A stretch of DNA of 64,000 nt from Adineta vaga (Eukaryota; Rotifera). Positions 11,450 to 22,500 of this stretch are shown in pieces. Both the position numbers and the translations under genes were made by a program. Position 1 is the first letter of the stretch; every line of letters starts with the position of its first letter. The notes beneath the pieces are model-generated. The model made no database searches, had not been told where the DNA came from, and saw only the letters and a program-made list of their open reading frames with translations. Location: NCBI GenBank assembly GCA_021613535.1, contig CP075494.1:15934001-15998000 (forward strand). Reading direction: 5' to 3'.

Positions 11450-12637
11450 TTATTTATTGTGAGTTGATATGTTTTGTTGTTCTAAGTTCCATTGAATTTT
11501 TGGTGGAATTAATTGAAGATTAACTCTATTTTGATATTTTTGTGCTAATACAATTAATGAAATAATTGTTTGATTCGATAATAATGTTGGTTCTAAACCT
11601 AATGAACGAAGATTTGTATTTATTGAATTATAATAATGAATTTCTTTTTCTTTTCGAGGATTATTTAAATGTTGAATTTCACATGGAATATTCATTAATT
11701 CATTTGATACTTTATAAACTAATTGAGCTAATTCTAAAACAGAAAATATTTCCGTAAATTGATTAAAAACACGATATTCTCCTTGTTGAGCTGGTTTTTC
11801 ACAAGCAATTTCAATACATTTAACTGTATCACGAATATTAATAAATGATCTTGTTTGTCCACCTTTTCCATAAACTGTTAATGGATGATCAAGTGCAACT
11901 TGTATACAAAAACGATTAAGAACAGTACCAAATATATGATCATAATCGAAACGATTAGCTAAAATTGGTGATAAATTTATTTCATCTGTATCATAACCAT
12001 AAACAACACCTTGATTTAAATCCGTTGCTCGTAAATTCCATGTTCGACAAGCAAAATTAATTTGATCACTATCCGATACTTTCGTTAAATGATAAAATGA
12101 ACCTGGTTGTTTTGGATATGGTAATCGATCAGATCGTCCTTTATATTCAATATTAATAAAACCTTCTTCAATATCAATATTAGGTGTTCCATATTCACCC
12201 ATTGTACCTAATTTAATCAAATGAGTATCAGATGAATATTCATGTAATGCCCATAAAATATTTAAATTGCCAACAGTATTATTAATATGTGTACGAATTG
12301 AATGATCATGATCAATCATTGAAAATGGTGCTGATCTTTGTTGAGCAAAATGAATTAAAACATGAAATTTTTTTTCACAATTAATTGTTTGACATAGAGA
12401 TGAATAATTTGTTATATCAAGATTAATTATATGAATAATTTTTCCTGTTAAACGTTTCCATTCTTGAACACGTTCTTCAAGTGAATAAATTGGTACAAGT
12501 GAATTTAAATGATGTTCTTCATCCCATTGTCGACGAATAAAATTATCAATTATAGTTATATCATGATTTCGTGCTGATAAATACAATGCTGTTGCCCATC
12601 CACAATAACCATCACCACCAGCTATTAAAATTTTCAT
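11450..12637 (-). CDS. SQD1: UDP-sulfoquinovose synthase (SQD1/SqdB family)
   Basis: A single-exon frame of 395 residues. The enzyme converts UDP-glucose plus sulfite to UDP-sulfoquinovose, the head-group donor for the sulfolipid SQDG. The NAD-binding Rossmann motif GGDGYCGWATALYLS spans residues 7-21. T145 in LGTMGEYG and Y182/K186 in FYHLTK match the catalytic Thr and the YxxxK pair of the Arabidopsis enzyme, which as I recall carry the same numbers. Other near-invariant family stretches are QQRSAPFSMID, YGTPNIDIEEG, ATDLNQGVVYG, HPLTVYGKGGQTR and GEYRVFNQFTE. There is no transit peptide: the protein starts two residues before the Rossmann strand, so it should be cytosolic, unlike plastid SQD1. 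It diverges from the SQD2-like gene, sharing a 341-bp spacer. Animals normally lack this enzyme, which points to horizontal acquisition. Codon use matches its neighbours, so it looks ameliorated. Confidence 0.95.
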   Translation of the reverse strand: MKILIAGGDGYCGWATALYLSARNHDITIIDNFIRRQWDEEHHLNSLVPIYSLEERVQEWKRLTGKIIHIINLDITNYSSLCQTINCEKKFHVLIHFAQQRSAPFSMIDHDHSIRTHINNTVGNLNILWALHEYSSDTHLIKLGTMGEYGTPNIDIEEGFINIEYKGRSDRLPYPKQPGSFYHLTKVSDSDQINFACRTWNLRATDLNQGVVYGYDTDEINLSPILANRFDYDHIFGTVLNRFCIQVALDHPLTVYGKGGQTRSFINIRDTVKCIEIACEKPAQQGEYRVFNQFTEIFSVLELAQLVYKVSNELMNIPCEIQHLNNPRKEKEIHYYNSINTNLRSLGLEPTLLSNQTIISLIVLAQKYQNRVNLQLIPPKIQWNLEQQNISTHNK

Positions 12638-12978
12638 ATGGAAATCAAAAATTTCTTTTTTCTTAATTTAATACAATTCACAATATAAAAGATTATAGAA
12701 ATAGATGCTTTTATGAAATTCGGTCACCTAGATCAATGATTAATATTTCGATGATGTGATATATAATCGATCAAATGAATCGTGGATTTTTCAAACGTAC
12801 TATGTGAATGCTCTATCTTTTATCTATTTGTTTTTCTCTACATATACACAAAAAAATAGATGCAATTAACCGTATCCAAATACAAGGTTTCTTTTTCAGT
12901 CGCTTTTTTCATCAATAAGAAAGGCGATATTGAAAAGTATTCTTGAATACGTTTTCTATTTATTATTATTATTTGGAA
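12638..12978. promoter_or_regulatory. Shared divergent promoter region of the SQD1 and SQD2-like genes
   Basis: This 341-bp spacer separates two head-to-head coding starts and must contain both 5' leaders. It is AT-rich, with TATAAAAG at about 12685-12692 on the plus strand. That is too far from the SQD2 ATG to be sure it is a TATA box. Joint regulation is inferred from the geometry only. A short upstream exon on either side cannot be excluded. Confidence 0.5.
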
Positions 12979-14073
12979 ATGAAGATTTTAATTGTAAGTG
13001 AATATCTTCATCCTCAAACAAGTGGAATAAGTGTTCGTATAGAATATTATATAAAATATTTAAGAAAATTTGATCATAATGTTACTGTTTATGGTCCAAA
13101 AGATTGTCCCACAGTAAATCATACATTATTCAGTATTCCATGTTATTTTATAAATAAAGATATGCGTATATGTTTTCCATCATTTCAATTATATAAAGAT
13201 ATTCTTTTTGGAAATTATCAAATGATACATATTGTTGGTCCAAATATATTTCTTTTTACAATTATTATTTATTTACTTTGTATATTAATGAATATTAATA
13301 TTTGTACATCTCATCATACAAATGTATATGAATTTACTAAAGAATATGTTAAGAATCGTTTCATTTTTCAATTAATACGTTGGTATGGGATTTATATACA
13401 GTATTATCCAACAATTTGGTTAAAAATTCCCATATTACATCCAGAACATTATACTGATTTGAAAATTCTTTGTAATAATTTTGATAAAGGACATATTATA
13501 TCAACAGGTATTGATACTCGTTTATTTTCGTTTTCGAAAAGTTTTATTCGAAATAAATTGATTTATATTGGAAGAATTGCACCAGAGAAAAATTTATTTC
13601 GTTTAATTGATCTATTTTCATTAATTGAGAAGAATTATTCATTAGATATTGTTGGTTTTGGTCCAAATGAAAATCAATTAAAATCTTATATTAAACAGAA
13701 AAATATTCAAAATATTCAATTTCTTGGCCGAATTCCCTATGATCAATTATATCAATATTATCAAACAGCACAAGCATTTCTATGTACAAGTTTAAATGAA
13801 TCTTATGGTTTTACATTACTTGAATCCCTTTCATGTGGAACACCAATAATTTATCCAAAATGTCATGTTTTTCAAAAATTATATCAAAAATCTTTTCCTC
13901 AACTAGAATATGATGTTAATAATAATCAAGAATTTCTTAATGTATTAACATATGTTGAAGAACATAGTGAACAATTGCGAGAACTTTCACGAAAATATGC
14001 GTTGAAATATTCATGGGAAACATCAACAAAAGATCTTTTAGAAATTTATAAAAAGATTTCTCGTTATCATTAA
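12979..14073 (+). CDS. GT4-family glycosyltransferase, probable sulfoquinovosyltransferase (SQD2-like)
   Basis: A single-exon frame of 364 residues from ATG 12979. I preferred this ATG over a non-ATG extension because MKILIVSEYLHPQTSGIS begins exactly as GT4 enzymes do. The GT-B fold is recognisable. The N-terminal glycine-rich acceptor loop (SGISVR) is near residue 15, and SHHTNVYEF (residues 111-119) corresponds to the SYHTHVPxY stretch of SQD2. KLIYIGRIAPEKN (193-205) is the UDP-binding lobe start. The E-x7-E motif is E274 to E282 (ESYGFTLLE), and SCGTPI follows. In the family SQD2 transfers sulfoquinovose from UDP-sulfoquinovose to diacylglycerol. The assignment rests on this similarity plus the adjacent SQD1 gene; another GT4 specificity remains possible. 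Hydrophobic stretches near 87-110 could promote membrane contact. A hairpin repeat begins 4 bp after the stop. Confidence 0.8.
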   Translation: MKILIVSEYLHPQTSGISVRIEYYIKYLRKFDHNVTVYGPKDCPTVNHTLFSIPCYFINKDMRICFPSFQLYKDILFGNYQMIHIVGPNIFLFTIIIYLLCILMNINICTSHHTNVYEFTKEYVKNRFIFQLIRWYGIYIQYYPTIWLKIPILHPEHYTDLKILCNNFDKGHIISTGIDTRLFSFSKSFIRNKLIYIGRIAPEKNLFRLIDLFSLIEKNYSLDIVGFGPNENQLKSYIKQKNIQNIQFLGRIPYDQLYQYYQTAQAFLCTSLNESYGFTLLESLSCGTPIIYPKCHVFQKLYQKSFPQLEYDVNNNQEFLNVLTYVEEHSEQLRELSRKYALKYSWETSTKDLLEIYKKISRYH

Positions 14074-14076
14074 GAT

Positions 14077-14132
14077 CTTGAGGGTGTGGGTGTAAAAGCA
14101 TTAGTATTTAGATACCGACACCCACCCTCAAG
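14077..14132. repeat. TGTGGG-type hairpin just after the SQD2-like stop codon
   Basis: CTTGAGGGTG and CACCCTCAAG are perfect 10-bp inverse complements; the inner part reads GGGTGTGGGTGT and ACACCCACCCTC. It starts 4 bp after the TAA at 14071-14073, so it probably lies in the 3' UTR and could fold there. Confidence 0.7.
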
Positions 14133-14354
14133 ATGGATATGCGGCATCACTCAAATAATGATGATATTTTTTCCTTTGTTTTATAAATATATAAAATGAT
14201 CACAGAAAATTATGATAATAAGATCTTAGTTATAAAATTCTAATGAATACAAACGAAATATTTGAGAAGGGATTTTTTTAACGAAGAAATAATTTGAAAA
14301 AAAAAGTTTTGTTTTCGAAAGACAAAAATTGAATATATCTAAATGAAATCTATT

Positions 14355-16704
14355 TTAAACTAATTTGCTTCGAAAAAATCGTCGAGTCAACCATGTCAAA
14401 ATAAAAAAGAATAAAATTGAAAGAAAATAACGAATTCTATTTAAAAACAAAAGAAGAATTAATTCTAAAAAGAAAAGAAGAAACTTACATTAATTTTTTC
14501 ATGATTGATTTTGATTTCGTTGAATGATATAATGGTTCTTTAAGTAAATATTTTTTAATTCCAATACAATAATTTCGAAGATAAATTGTCCAATCAAGTT
14601 CTTTTACATTAAAATTGAATTCCTTTTTTTTTGTTTTTGAACAAATTAAAGTAAAATAAAAAAAAAAGAATTTATTTTACTTGTTTATCAAATTGACTCA
14701 TTTGATTGAATAGAAGTTGACTATTATGATTTGAGAAGATCCATTGATTTGAAGCAAAATAATGTAATGTCGCAACGATATTATCGACTTTTTTACTTAA
14801 TTTTATCATTCTAAATACTTGGAGAAAATATTTCACTTCATTTTATTTGATTTTCCTTCTCACCTTGCTTTTCTCAATGTTAATATAGAAAATAAATCAA
14901 TAAAATATGCTGGAAGTTTGTGTTCAAGGAAATATCGAATATAGTAATAGAATCTAAATTAAATAAAATAAATGTAGAAACGTCGAATTTTATTCGAGAG
15001 TTATATATAATGAAAACAAGATTACTGTTGTAAGCATCCTCATGAATCAATAAGATATATATGTTTTAAATTTTCGAGAAAAAAAAAATCCCTGTACTCC
15101 CCCTCTAGGATAGTGTGATCAACTTGACTCTTCTTTTGAAAGTTATCGTATAAACGACCGGACACATTGACACAAAAAAAAGAAGAAATATTTGATATAC
15201 TTATTGGTAGTGAGAAAAAGATTTGGTTGAATAAATCGATAATTTTCAAATCCAAGTGATTTTTGTTCTCTTAATATTATTTGAACTAAAGAAAAGAATT
15301 TTTCATTGAAAAAGAAAAAAACCCGAAAGAAAATCAACATACAAAAATCTTTATAACGAAGACCTGTTTTATGATTCGATCCAGTTGAACAATTATAGAC
15401 AATTGGAATGGTTGATCTAAATAAAAAACCAAAAAAAAAGTCGATCTTTCCACCAAACATTTCGTTTTTCTTCTAATTACGAATCTTTTTTCATTGCAGT
15501 AAACCAAGCAATAGCTATTGTCATATTTGCTACTGTATCAACTGGAATTAATGGCTGATCAACTATTGGATTTGTTGAACCTACTCTTAATAAACATTTT
15601 CCTATCTAAATTAATTTATTCGAAATATTTAATTGATTTAGAAAAGTTTCATTTACTGAAACAATAATACTTGTTGCACCATTATAACTATCAATCCATC
15701 CCTTAACAAAACAAATTCAATTAAAAGAAGAAAACAACAAATGTTAAAGAAATATTTACTTGTATTGGTTCTTTCCATGTTGCACCAATAATTGATGGTC
15801 GAATTATTGCTGAGAAATAAAGAAAAAGATAAATGAGAGATAAAGAAAGTTTTTACCAAAAGGTAAATCTTTTGCTTGTTGAAAAATGAGATATTCAGCT
15901 AAAGATTTTGTATATGTATAAATATTTGGATAATTTTTTGCTAATTTTAATGTTAAATGATCAAAAACTTGTTGATCAATATTATCTAAAGCTTCTAATA
16001 ATAATTGTGGATTTTCATTTGTTGGATAAATAATTTCATCAATATCTGTACGATAATTATGAATATAAGCTGTAGATATATGAATACAACATTGTAGTTG
16101 TTTCATTTTTCTACATAAATTAATAATTGTTTGAACAGATAAAACATTCGATTTTAATGCATCTCTATAAAAAAAAAGAAATTTCATTCGTTTTTTTTTT
16201 CAATTAAATTTTTCAAAGAAATACTTTAATGGTTCAGAAAAACGAATTGATGCACCTGAATGAATAATAATATGACAATTATCAATTAATAATTGTTCAT
16301 CTTCATCTTTTAAATTAAAATTAATTTTTGTTAAATCACCAATGATTGGAATTAATTTTGATGGAAAATCTTCGTTGATTGAACGAATTTTATCAAATAA
16401 CTAAAATGAAATTTATCTTTTAAAAGGAAAAACAATAGAAAAGATTTTACAGGTAATGAACAAAATTGATGAATTCGATCAGATACATTTTTCTCACGTT
16501 TTGATCGTATTAAGAGATAAATACAATGAATATCTTGAAAAGAAAAATATTTATTTTATAAAATAAATCAAATAAATAACCTTGACATGATCGTAGAAGT
16601 TTTTCAATAATTTGTTTACCAACAAAACCAGTTCCACCTGTTATAAAAACTGATTTCCCACTAAAAAATGTACTAATCAATTTATCATTATTGTAATTCG
16701 TCAT
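14355..16704 (-). CDS. Fatty acyl-CoA reductase (alcohol-forming)
   Basis: Thirteen exons can be read by eye, joining to 501 residues, the usual length of animal FARs. Exons: 16704-16581, 16533-16451, 16400-16225, 16164-15857, 15809-15760, 15701-15657, 15605-15481, 15416-15343, 15285-15201, 14953-14864, 14810-14681, 14622-14489, 14436-14355. All have GT/AG borders and preserved frame. The enzyme reduces fatty acyl-CoA to fatty alcohol with NADPH, feeding wax-ester or ether-lipid synthesis. Evidence: the NAD(P)-binding motif [12 protein letters not shown] near residue 20, IYLLIRSKR, the active-site [25 protein letters not shown] (with VPVDTVAN-like IPVDTVANM later), and the C-terminal sterile domain ([19 protein letters not shown]). 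A final hydrophobic helix ending in basic residues suggests an ER or peroxisomal membrane anchor. Convergent with the SQD2-like gene. Confidence 0.9.
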
Positions 16705-17485
16705 TGAAATATTCTTTTAGATTTTTTAAGTTAATATACACGTTTCTTTTTCTTCGTATTATCGATATGTATATATCTATTCGAATCAAGAAGATAAAAT
16801 CACTGAAGCATAAAAACTCAATGAAATATCTATTCATCTCATTGGTCTTTATTTCTCTAATTGCTTTATCATAACGAAATATGAGACAGAATATTTGTAT
16901 CTCTATAAGATTATATTTCACAAAGAATTATTTTATATATGAATTTATCATTCATTTACGAATAATTTATATAAAAAGGTTTTTTTGCTTTTCTGTCTTT
17001 AATTTAAGATAAAAATATATATATATCTATCTAAGTACAAAGGCAAATTGATAAACATAAGTTCTGTTTAACATCTGGATAAGATCATTTATCAAGGATA
17101 AAGATTTCTTCAAGACGAATAAATAAATAAATTTCCTTTTTTTTTAATTTAATCTCAAAACGAAAGGAACGAATATCTTTATACTTAATAACTTTTCTTC
17201 AATTCCCAAACAAATAGTATTTCTATTTAAAGAACAAGAAATAACAACTGATTTATAATTAATAAAATTTGTTTTTCTTTCTACAATACAAGACTTATGT
17301 CCTCAATGACTTTAAGACATATTTTATCTATCGAAATGAAACAATCAGTGTTTATTGAATTGCATCTGGTTTAATTTATTTCAAATGAAGAAGAAGACAA
17401 AGCGAAAAGAAACGTCATGCAGAAAAACACAAACATATTAGGTTTAATAGTTAAAAAAAAGGTTATTTGAATAAAAGTAAAGTGT
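16705..17485. other. Intergenic region, no gene seen
   Basis: AT-rich sequence between two minus-strand genes. It should hold the promoter of the fatty acyl-CoA reductase gene and the 3' UTR of the small gene downstream. A short ATATATATAT run lies near 17015-17030. I see no other feature. Confidence 0.4.
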
Positions 17486-17973
17486 TTAAACGATTGATTT
17501 TCGTCTTGCATTAGCTGTTTTAACTAATTCATCGACTTCACTCCAATCAATTTCAATAAGACAATCAATAACTTTTAAATCTTCAAAAATACAAGCAACA
17601 TATTGTTTACCAACAGTTGGAACTGCAGGTTTTGTTGGTAAAAACGGTCCACCTGTACTATCTTTTTCTTGATTATTAATAAAACAAGGAATACCTTCAC
17701 CTGAAATAGAAGAAAAAAACGGTTTTTATTCTTTGCAAAGCACATATTTTCAATCAAACCTAATTGTTCATATGAATATTGTTTCATTGTTTCATAAACT
17801 CTTCCTTTTAAATTTTTAATTGTTGCTCGATCAAATTTAATTGTATAATGATCTTTTGGTGGCATTGTATGTGTTGAAGCACCTTGTTCAACTTCAGATA
17901 AAGTTGCTAAAAATGCTGTTTTCGATTGATCAATATGTGATAAAGCCGATTCTTTTCCTTTTAATATTCCCAT
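17486..17973 (-). CDS. Small conserved-looking protein of unknown function
   Basis: Two exons, 17973-17760 and 17700-17486, with a 59-bp GT/AG intron, encode 142 residues. The join is in frame (CAATTAG|GTGAAGG). The protein starts MGILKGKESALSHID and ends NARRKSIV. It is charged and soluble, without signal peptide or membrane segment. The middle holds HTMPPKDHYTIKFDRATIK, and the C-terminal half ends in an amphipathic helix (IEIDWSEVDELVKTANA). Intron structure and composition look like a real gene. I do not recognise the family. The upstream 200 bp include purine-rich runs but no clear TATA box. Confidence 0.6.
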
Positions 17974-19534
17974 AGTTCGTTTGTCGACAGATTATCTTCA
18001 AGAGAATTATACGAATGTTGTAATTATCTTCTGAGAAGACTCGGGTTCTTTTTTTCTACTTATATAGGAAAGAGAGAAAGAAAGAAATGTTGTTAATATA
18101 TGTACAAACAAGAACTGATATGAGAAAAAGATATTTGTAGGATCGATTTAGATTATTATTCTTATTATTAGTTGTTTGTCTTTTCTTCTTCTTCTTCTTT
18201 TCCTTTTTCTGTTGATTGAGTAGATTTGTCGTAGAAAATTATGTTGAAAGAAGGTTATTTATACATACGACAATCAATTAACGAACAAAAGAATATTTCT
18301 TTCTTCCTCAACAATTCTTCTCTTCGAACTTATTTATCAATATCTATTATGATTCATATAAGAAACAAATGTCCTTATCGTCTCAAGGTTAACAGATATA
18401 TTTACATGATTATTACTTCTAAATTAGAAATTGAGTTTTTACTTGAAATTGAATAATAAATAAAGAAAAATGATTTTTTTTTCAAACGTGCGGTTTTTTT
18501 TCCACTAAATAATCTAATTAATCAAATATTTTAATCATAGATAAGAAATAAAAGATATATATTTGTCATGTTTATTAAAGAGATAATCTCAATAGTATCA
18601 AAATTTTCTTTTTCTTTAATGTCGATTATAGGCCTATTGAGGACAAATAACAAGAGAGATTATTTTTTATTATCAATCTTCAAAAGAGATATTTGTCAAT
18701 AAATCAACCATGAAAATTAAACAACCTTGAGATATAAGGTACTTTTTCAATATTTTCTCTTTTTTATTTTGTCATATAATATCACGAGAAAGGTAAATAA
18801 GAGGATGTCATAATCTCACTACACCAGGTATTCATATTTTCAACGAAGTACTCAAAGATATCCAGTATGTAAGATATTACCCATCCAAGCACGACGAATA
18901 AATAGCGGAGTATCAGAGTGGGCATCTCTCTTTCACCAAAAACGTGTTTTATCCTTTGTGTAATAAAATGACATTCACATAGGAGATAAATGGCTATGTA
19001 TTCTGAAAGTTGAGGAATATGAGTCGAGTAGACTCTCACTTTGAAATGATTTTGTCTCGTATTCTTATAACTGATATGGGTAACGAAGCCATTACTTTTG
19101 TGTTAAATATATGGTTTGATAGTGAAATGATTCCCATTGATTAACTCATAGGATATCGTCACGTTTATCTTTTGATACCTTGAATATTGGTATTAACATA
19201 CACATGAGTAAATGTCATAGAAATAAGAAAATACCTTTAATTTTAGATTTTCTAAATTATGTACCGATATGTCAATATATCCTTCATAAAATCTATTCAA
19301 CGCATGATTTATTTATCTCATTAATGTTTGTTTTTAAATAATACACAAACGAATGTATGAATATACTAGGTGATACATATATATATATATATAAGTTACA
19401 TATTTACAAACTAAATTGTGATATAGTTGACTTCATCATTAACTGCTTTACTGAATTTTTGTTTTCTTCATATACGTATCGTTTTTTTTCCACTAACAAT
19501 TCGTCATACAATTTTAGTCGTCATTAACGAAGAT
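17974..19534. other. Intergenic region
   Basis: No convincing protein gene. The minus strand at about 18815-18935 has two short blocks resembling the 3' half of 5S rRNA (separate entry). A (TA)n microsatellite lies at about 19377-19392. The sequence TTTTAG at about 19513 could be a splice acceptor for a leader exon of the gene that follows. Confidence 0.4.
18815..18935 (-). other. Possible degenerate 5S rRNA-like relic
   Basis: On the minus strand GTGCTTGGATGGGTAA and, further on, GAATACCTGGTGTAGTGAG resemble the 3' half of eukaryotic 5S rRNA (GTACTTGGATGGGTGACC ... GAATACCGGGTGCTGTAGGC). About 26 bases extra lie between the blocks and the 5' half is not recognisable. If real it is a pseudogene or a 5S-derived SINE. 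Chance similarity is possible. Confidence 0.2.
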
Positions 19535-22500
19535 ATGGGTGAAGCTTCAAAAGATTCAGTACAACGAAATACACCTGAAGATCGTTTAGGTTCTGTTGTT
19601 TATTCTTCGAAAGATAATGAAAGTATGCATAAATCATTAAATGGTGAATTTACTCTTTATCGTTTATTAATTGATCAAATATTAGATGGAAAATATTCAT
19701 TAAATTTAAAAAATTCTCATTCCTTAGCAAAATATTTTCATCCAGATGATGAAAAAGATAAAAAATTATTAAAAGAATATGATACAAAATATCAATCAAA
19801 TCAAGCGATTTATTGGTATACGAGAGAATCACCTGTTTATAAAAATTTAAATAAAGCATTGAGAACACAAAATACAAATGATATTGTACCTTTTGCAACA
19901 TTTATTAAAGATTTAAATCATCAATTAGATGATGAACATCAATTATTTATTAAACAATTACAAACAAATCAATTTCAAGTTTATCGAGGACAATTTATTA
20001 GTAAAGATGAAATAATTCGTTTAAAATCAAGTATTGGTGATTTAATATCAATGAATTCATTTCTATCAACAAGTACAAATCGAAAAAAAGCTTTTGAATT
20101 TGCAACAAGTCGAGCACCACCAACAGATGACTTATGTTCTGTTTTATTACAAATGAATATTGATATAAATATTCAATCAAAACCATATGCTGATATTAAA
20201 CGATTAAGTGCTTTTCCTGATGAAGAAGAAATTCTCTTTGTTGTTGGTTGTGTATTTAAAATTGAGAAAATTTCTTTTAATGAAAAAGATAATCTTTGGA
20301 TGGCTGAATTAAGTTTATGTTCAGAAAAGAATTCTGATATGAAAAAATTTTCAAAAGATTTAAATAAAGATTTAAATGAACAAAATAATTTAATTTCTTT
20401 AGCAAATTATTTAATTGATATGAATAAATATGATCAAGCTCAAATCTTTTTAGAATCAATTTTAAATAATAATATTCTCAAGAATTCAATTGATTTTGCT
20501 TATTGTTATTTTATTTTTGGTAAAGTTCATGAAAAAAAAGGTAATTATATGAATTCAATTGAAAATCTTAATAAATCATTAGATTATTTATTAAATGATA
20601 AAAAATTAAATGAACATTCACTTGTATCTGAATGTTATAATCAAATGGGATCGGTTTATTGTTCACAAGAAGATTATCAAAAATCATTTGAAGTTTATGA
20701 TACAGCATTAGATACAAAAAATAATATTTCATCAATAACTTATTTTGGTTTAGCACAAATTCATTATAAAGAAAAAAATCATCATTTAGCTTTAGATTAT
20801 TTAAATAAAATTCTAAAAAATCAACAAGAATTAAAATCATCATTTATTGCCAATGTTTATATTCATATTGCAATGAATTTAACTGCACTTGGTAAAACAG
20901 AAGAAGCAGGAAAAATTCTTAATAATATTATTCAATTACAAACAAAAGAACTACATGATAAACATCCGGATTTAAGTTATACTTATCATCAAATTGGTTT
21001 AATGTATTTAGAACAAAATGATTTTGAGAAATCTTTAGAATTTATTAATAAAGCTTATCAATTACAATTAGATTCTTTACCAAATAATCATCCTGATTTT
21101 GCTGAAACTTTTCAAAATTATGCGGAATATTATTTGAAAAAGAAAAATTTCGATAAATCTTTATTTTATTTTGAAAAACGTTTAGAAAATCAATTGAAAA
21201 CATTATCATGGGATCATCCAAATGTAATGAAAACTTATTACGATCTTGGAAATATTCATTGGAAAAAAAGAAATTATAATCAAGCATCTGATTACTTTCA
21301 AAAAATTCTTCAAGCTGAATTAGAAAGAAAAAAAATTGGTGAATCAGCATTAAGTACTTCGTATAAAACACTTGCAGATCTCTATTTTGATCAATATAAA
21401 ACAAGTTTAGACAAAAATGTTTTAGATCAAGCAATACCTTTTTATCTTAATTATCTTAAAAATGAATTAGAAACAAAATTAGTTGAAGATGAATCATTAA
21501 TTGATGTTTATAAAATTCTTGCAGAAATTTCTTATAAAAAACGTCAATTAAATCATTCATTATTATATTATAATCGTTTACTTAATTGTTATTTTCAAAA
21601 AGAATCTTTACATAAAAAAGAAATTCGTGAAACTTATGAATTAATTCAAAAGATTTATTTAAAACGAAAAAATCTTAATCAATCCTTATTATATTATTCA
21701 AATTTACATTCTAATGAAATTGAAAATAAATCTCGACATATAAAAAATGTTCATTTTGAAAATTGTTATTTAGATCAAACATTTCATTATTTTTCAAATC
21801 TTCTCAAAAAACAAATGAAAACAAATTCACAAAATCTTCCAAGAATAAATGGATTGAATTTTATTTTAGGAAATATTTGTTATGATAAAAAAGATTATGA
21901 TAAATCATATAAATATTTCTCTTTATTATTAATCAATGAATTAAATAAGAAATTATATAATGATAATTCATTAAAAACTCTTTATGAAACTATTGGAAAT
22001 ATTTATTTGAAAAAAACAGATTATAATCGATCATTAATTTATTATTTTCATTCATTAAATTGTCAATTAAATGAAGAAAGTTTTTCTCAAATTGGAAAAA
22101 TCTTTTTAATCAAAGATTATTTTATTCATTCAAGAAATGATAAATCAATGACGAAACTTGATAATTATTTAAATAATTTTCATTTAGAAAATACTTTAAT
22201 TCAGCATGTTGCTTTTTATTTTACAAATTTATTACACAATCCATTGAAACAATTTTTAACAAATGAAATTTATGAAATTCTTGGAAATATTTATTTAAAA
22301 CAACAAAATTATTATCAAGCATTGAATTATTTTCAAAGTTTACTTAATCAACAAATGAAAGAGAATTCTTCATTAGTATGGATTTATCTTGTTATTGCTG
22401 ATATTTATTTAAAACAAGGTCATTCAAATCAAGCTCAACAATTTTATCAATATTCATTGAATTTAGCTCGACAATTTCATTCATCAAATCAATCTTTAAT

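Noticed and set aside
11450-14073. Possibility that the sulfolipid genes are bacterial or algal contamination in the assembly
   Set aside because: They sit between intron-containing animal genes, share the local AT-rich codon use, and are flanked by the same MITE and hairpin families found elsewhere in the window. Long reads would settle it.
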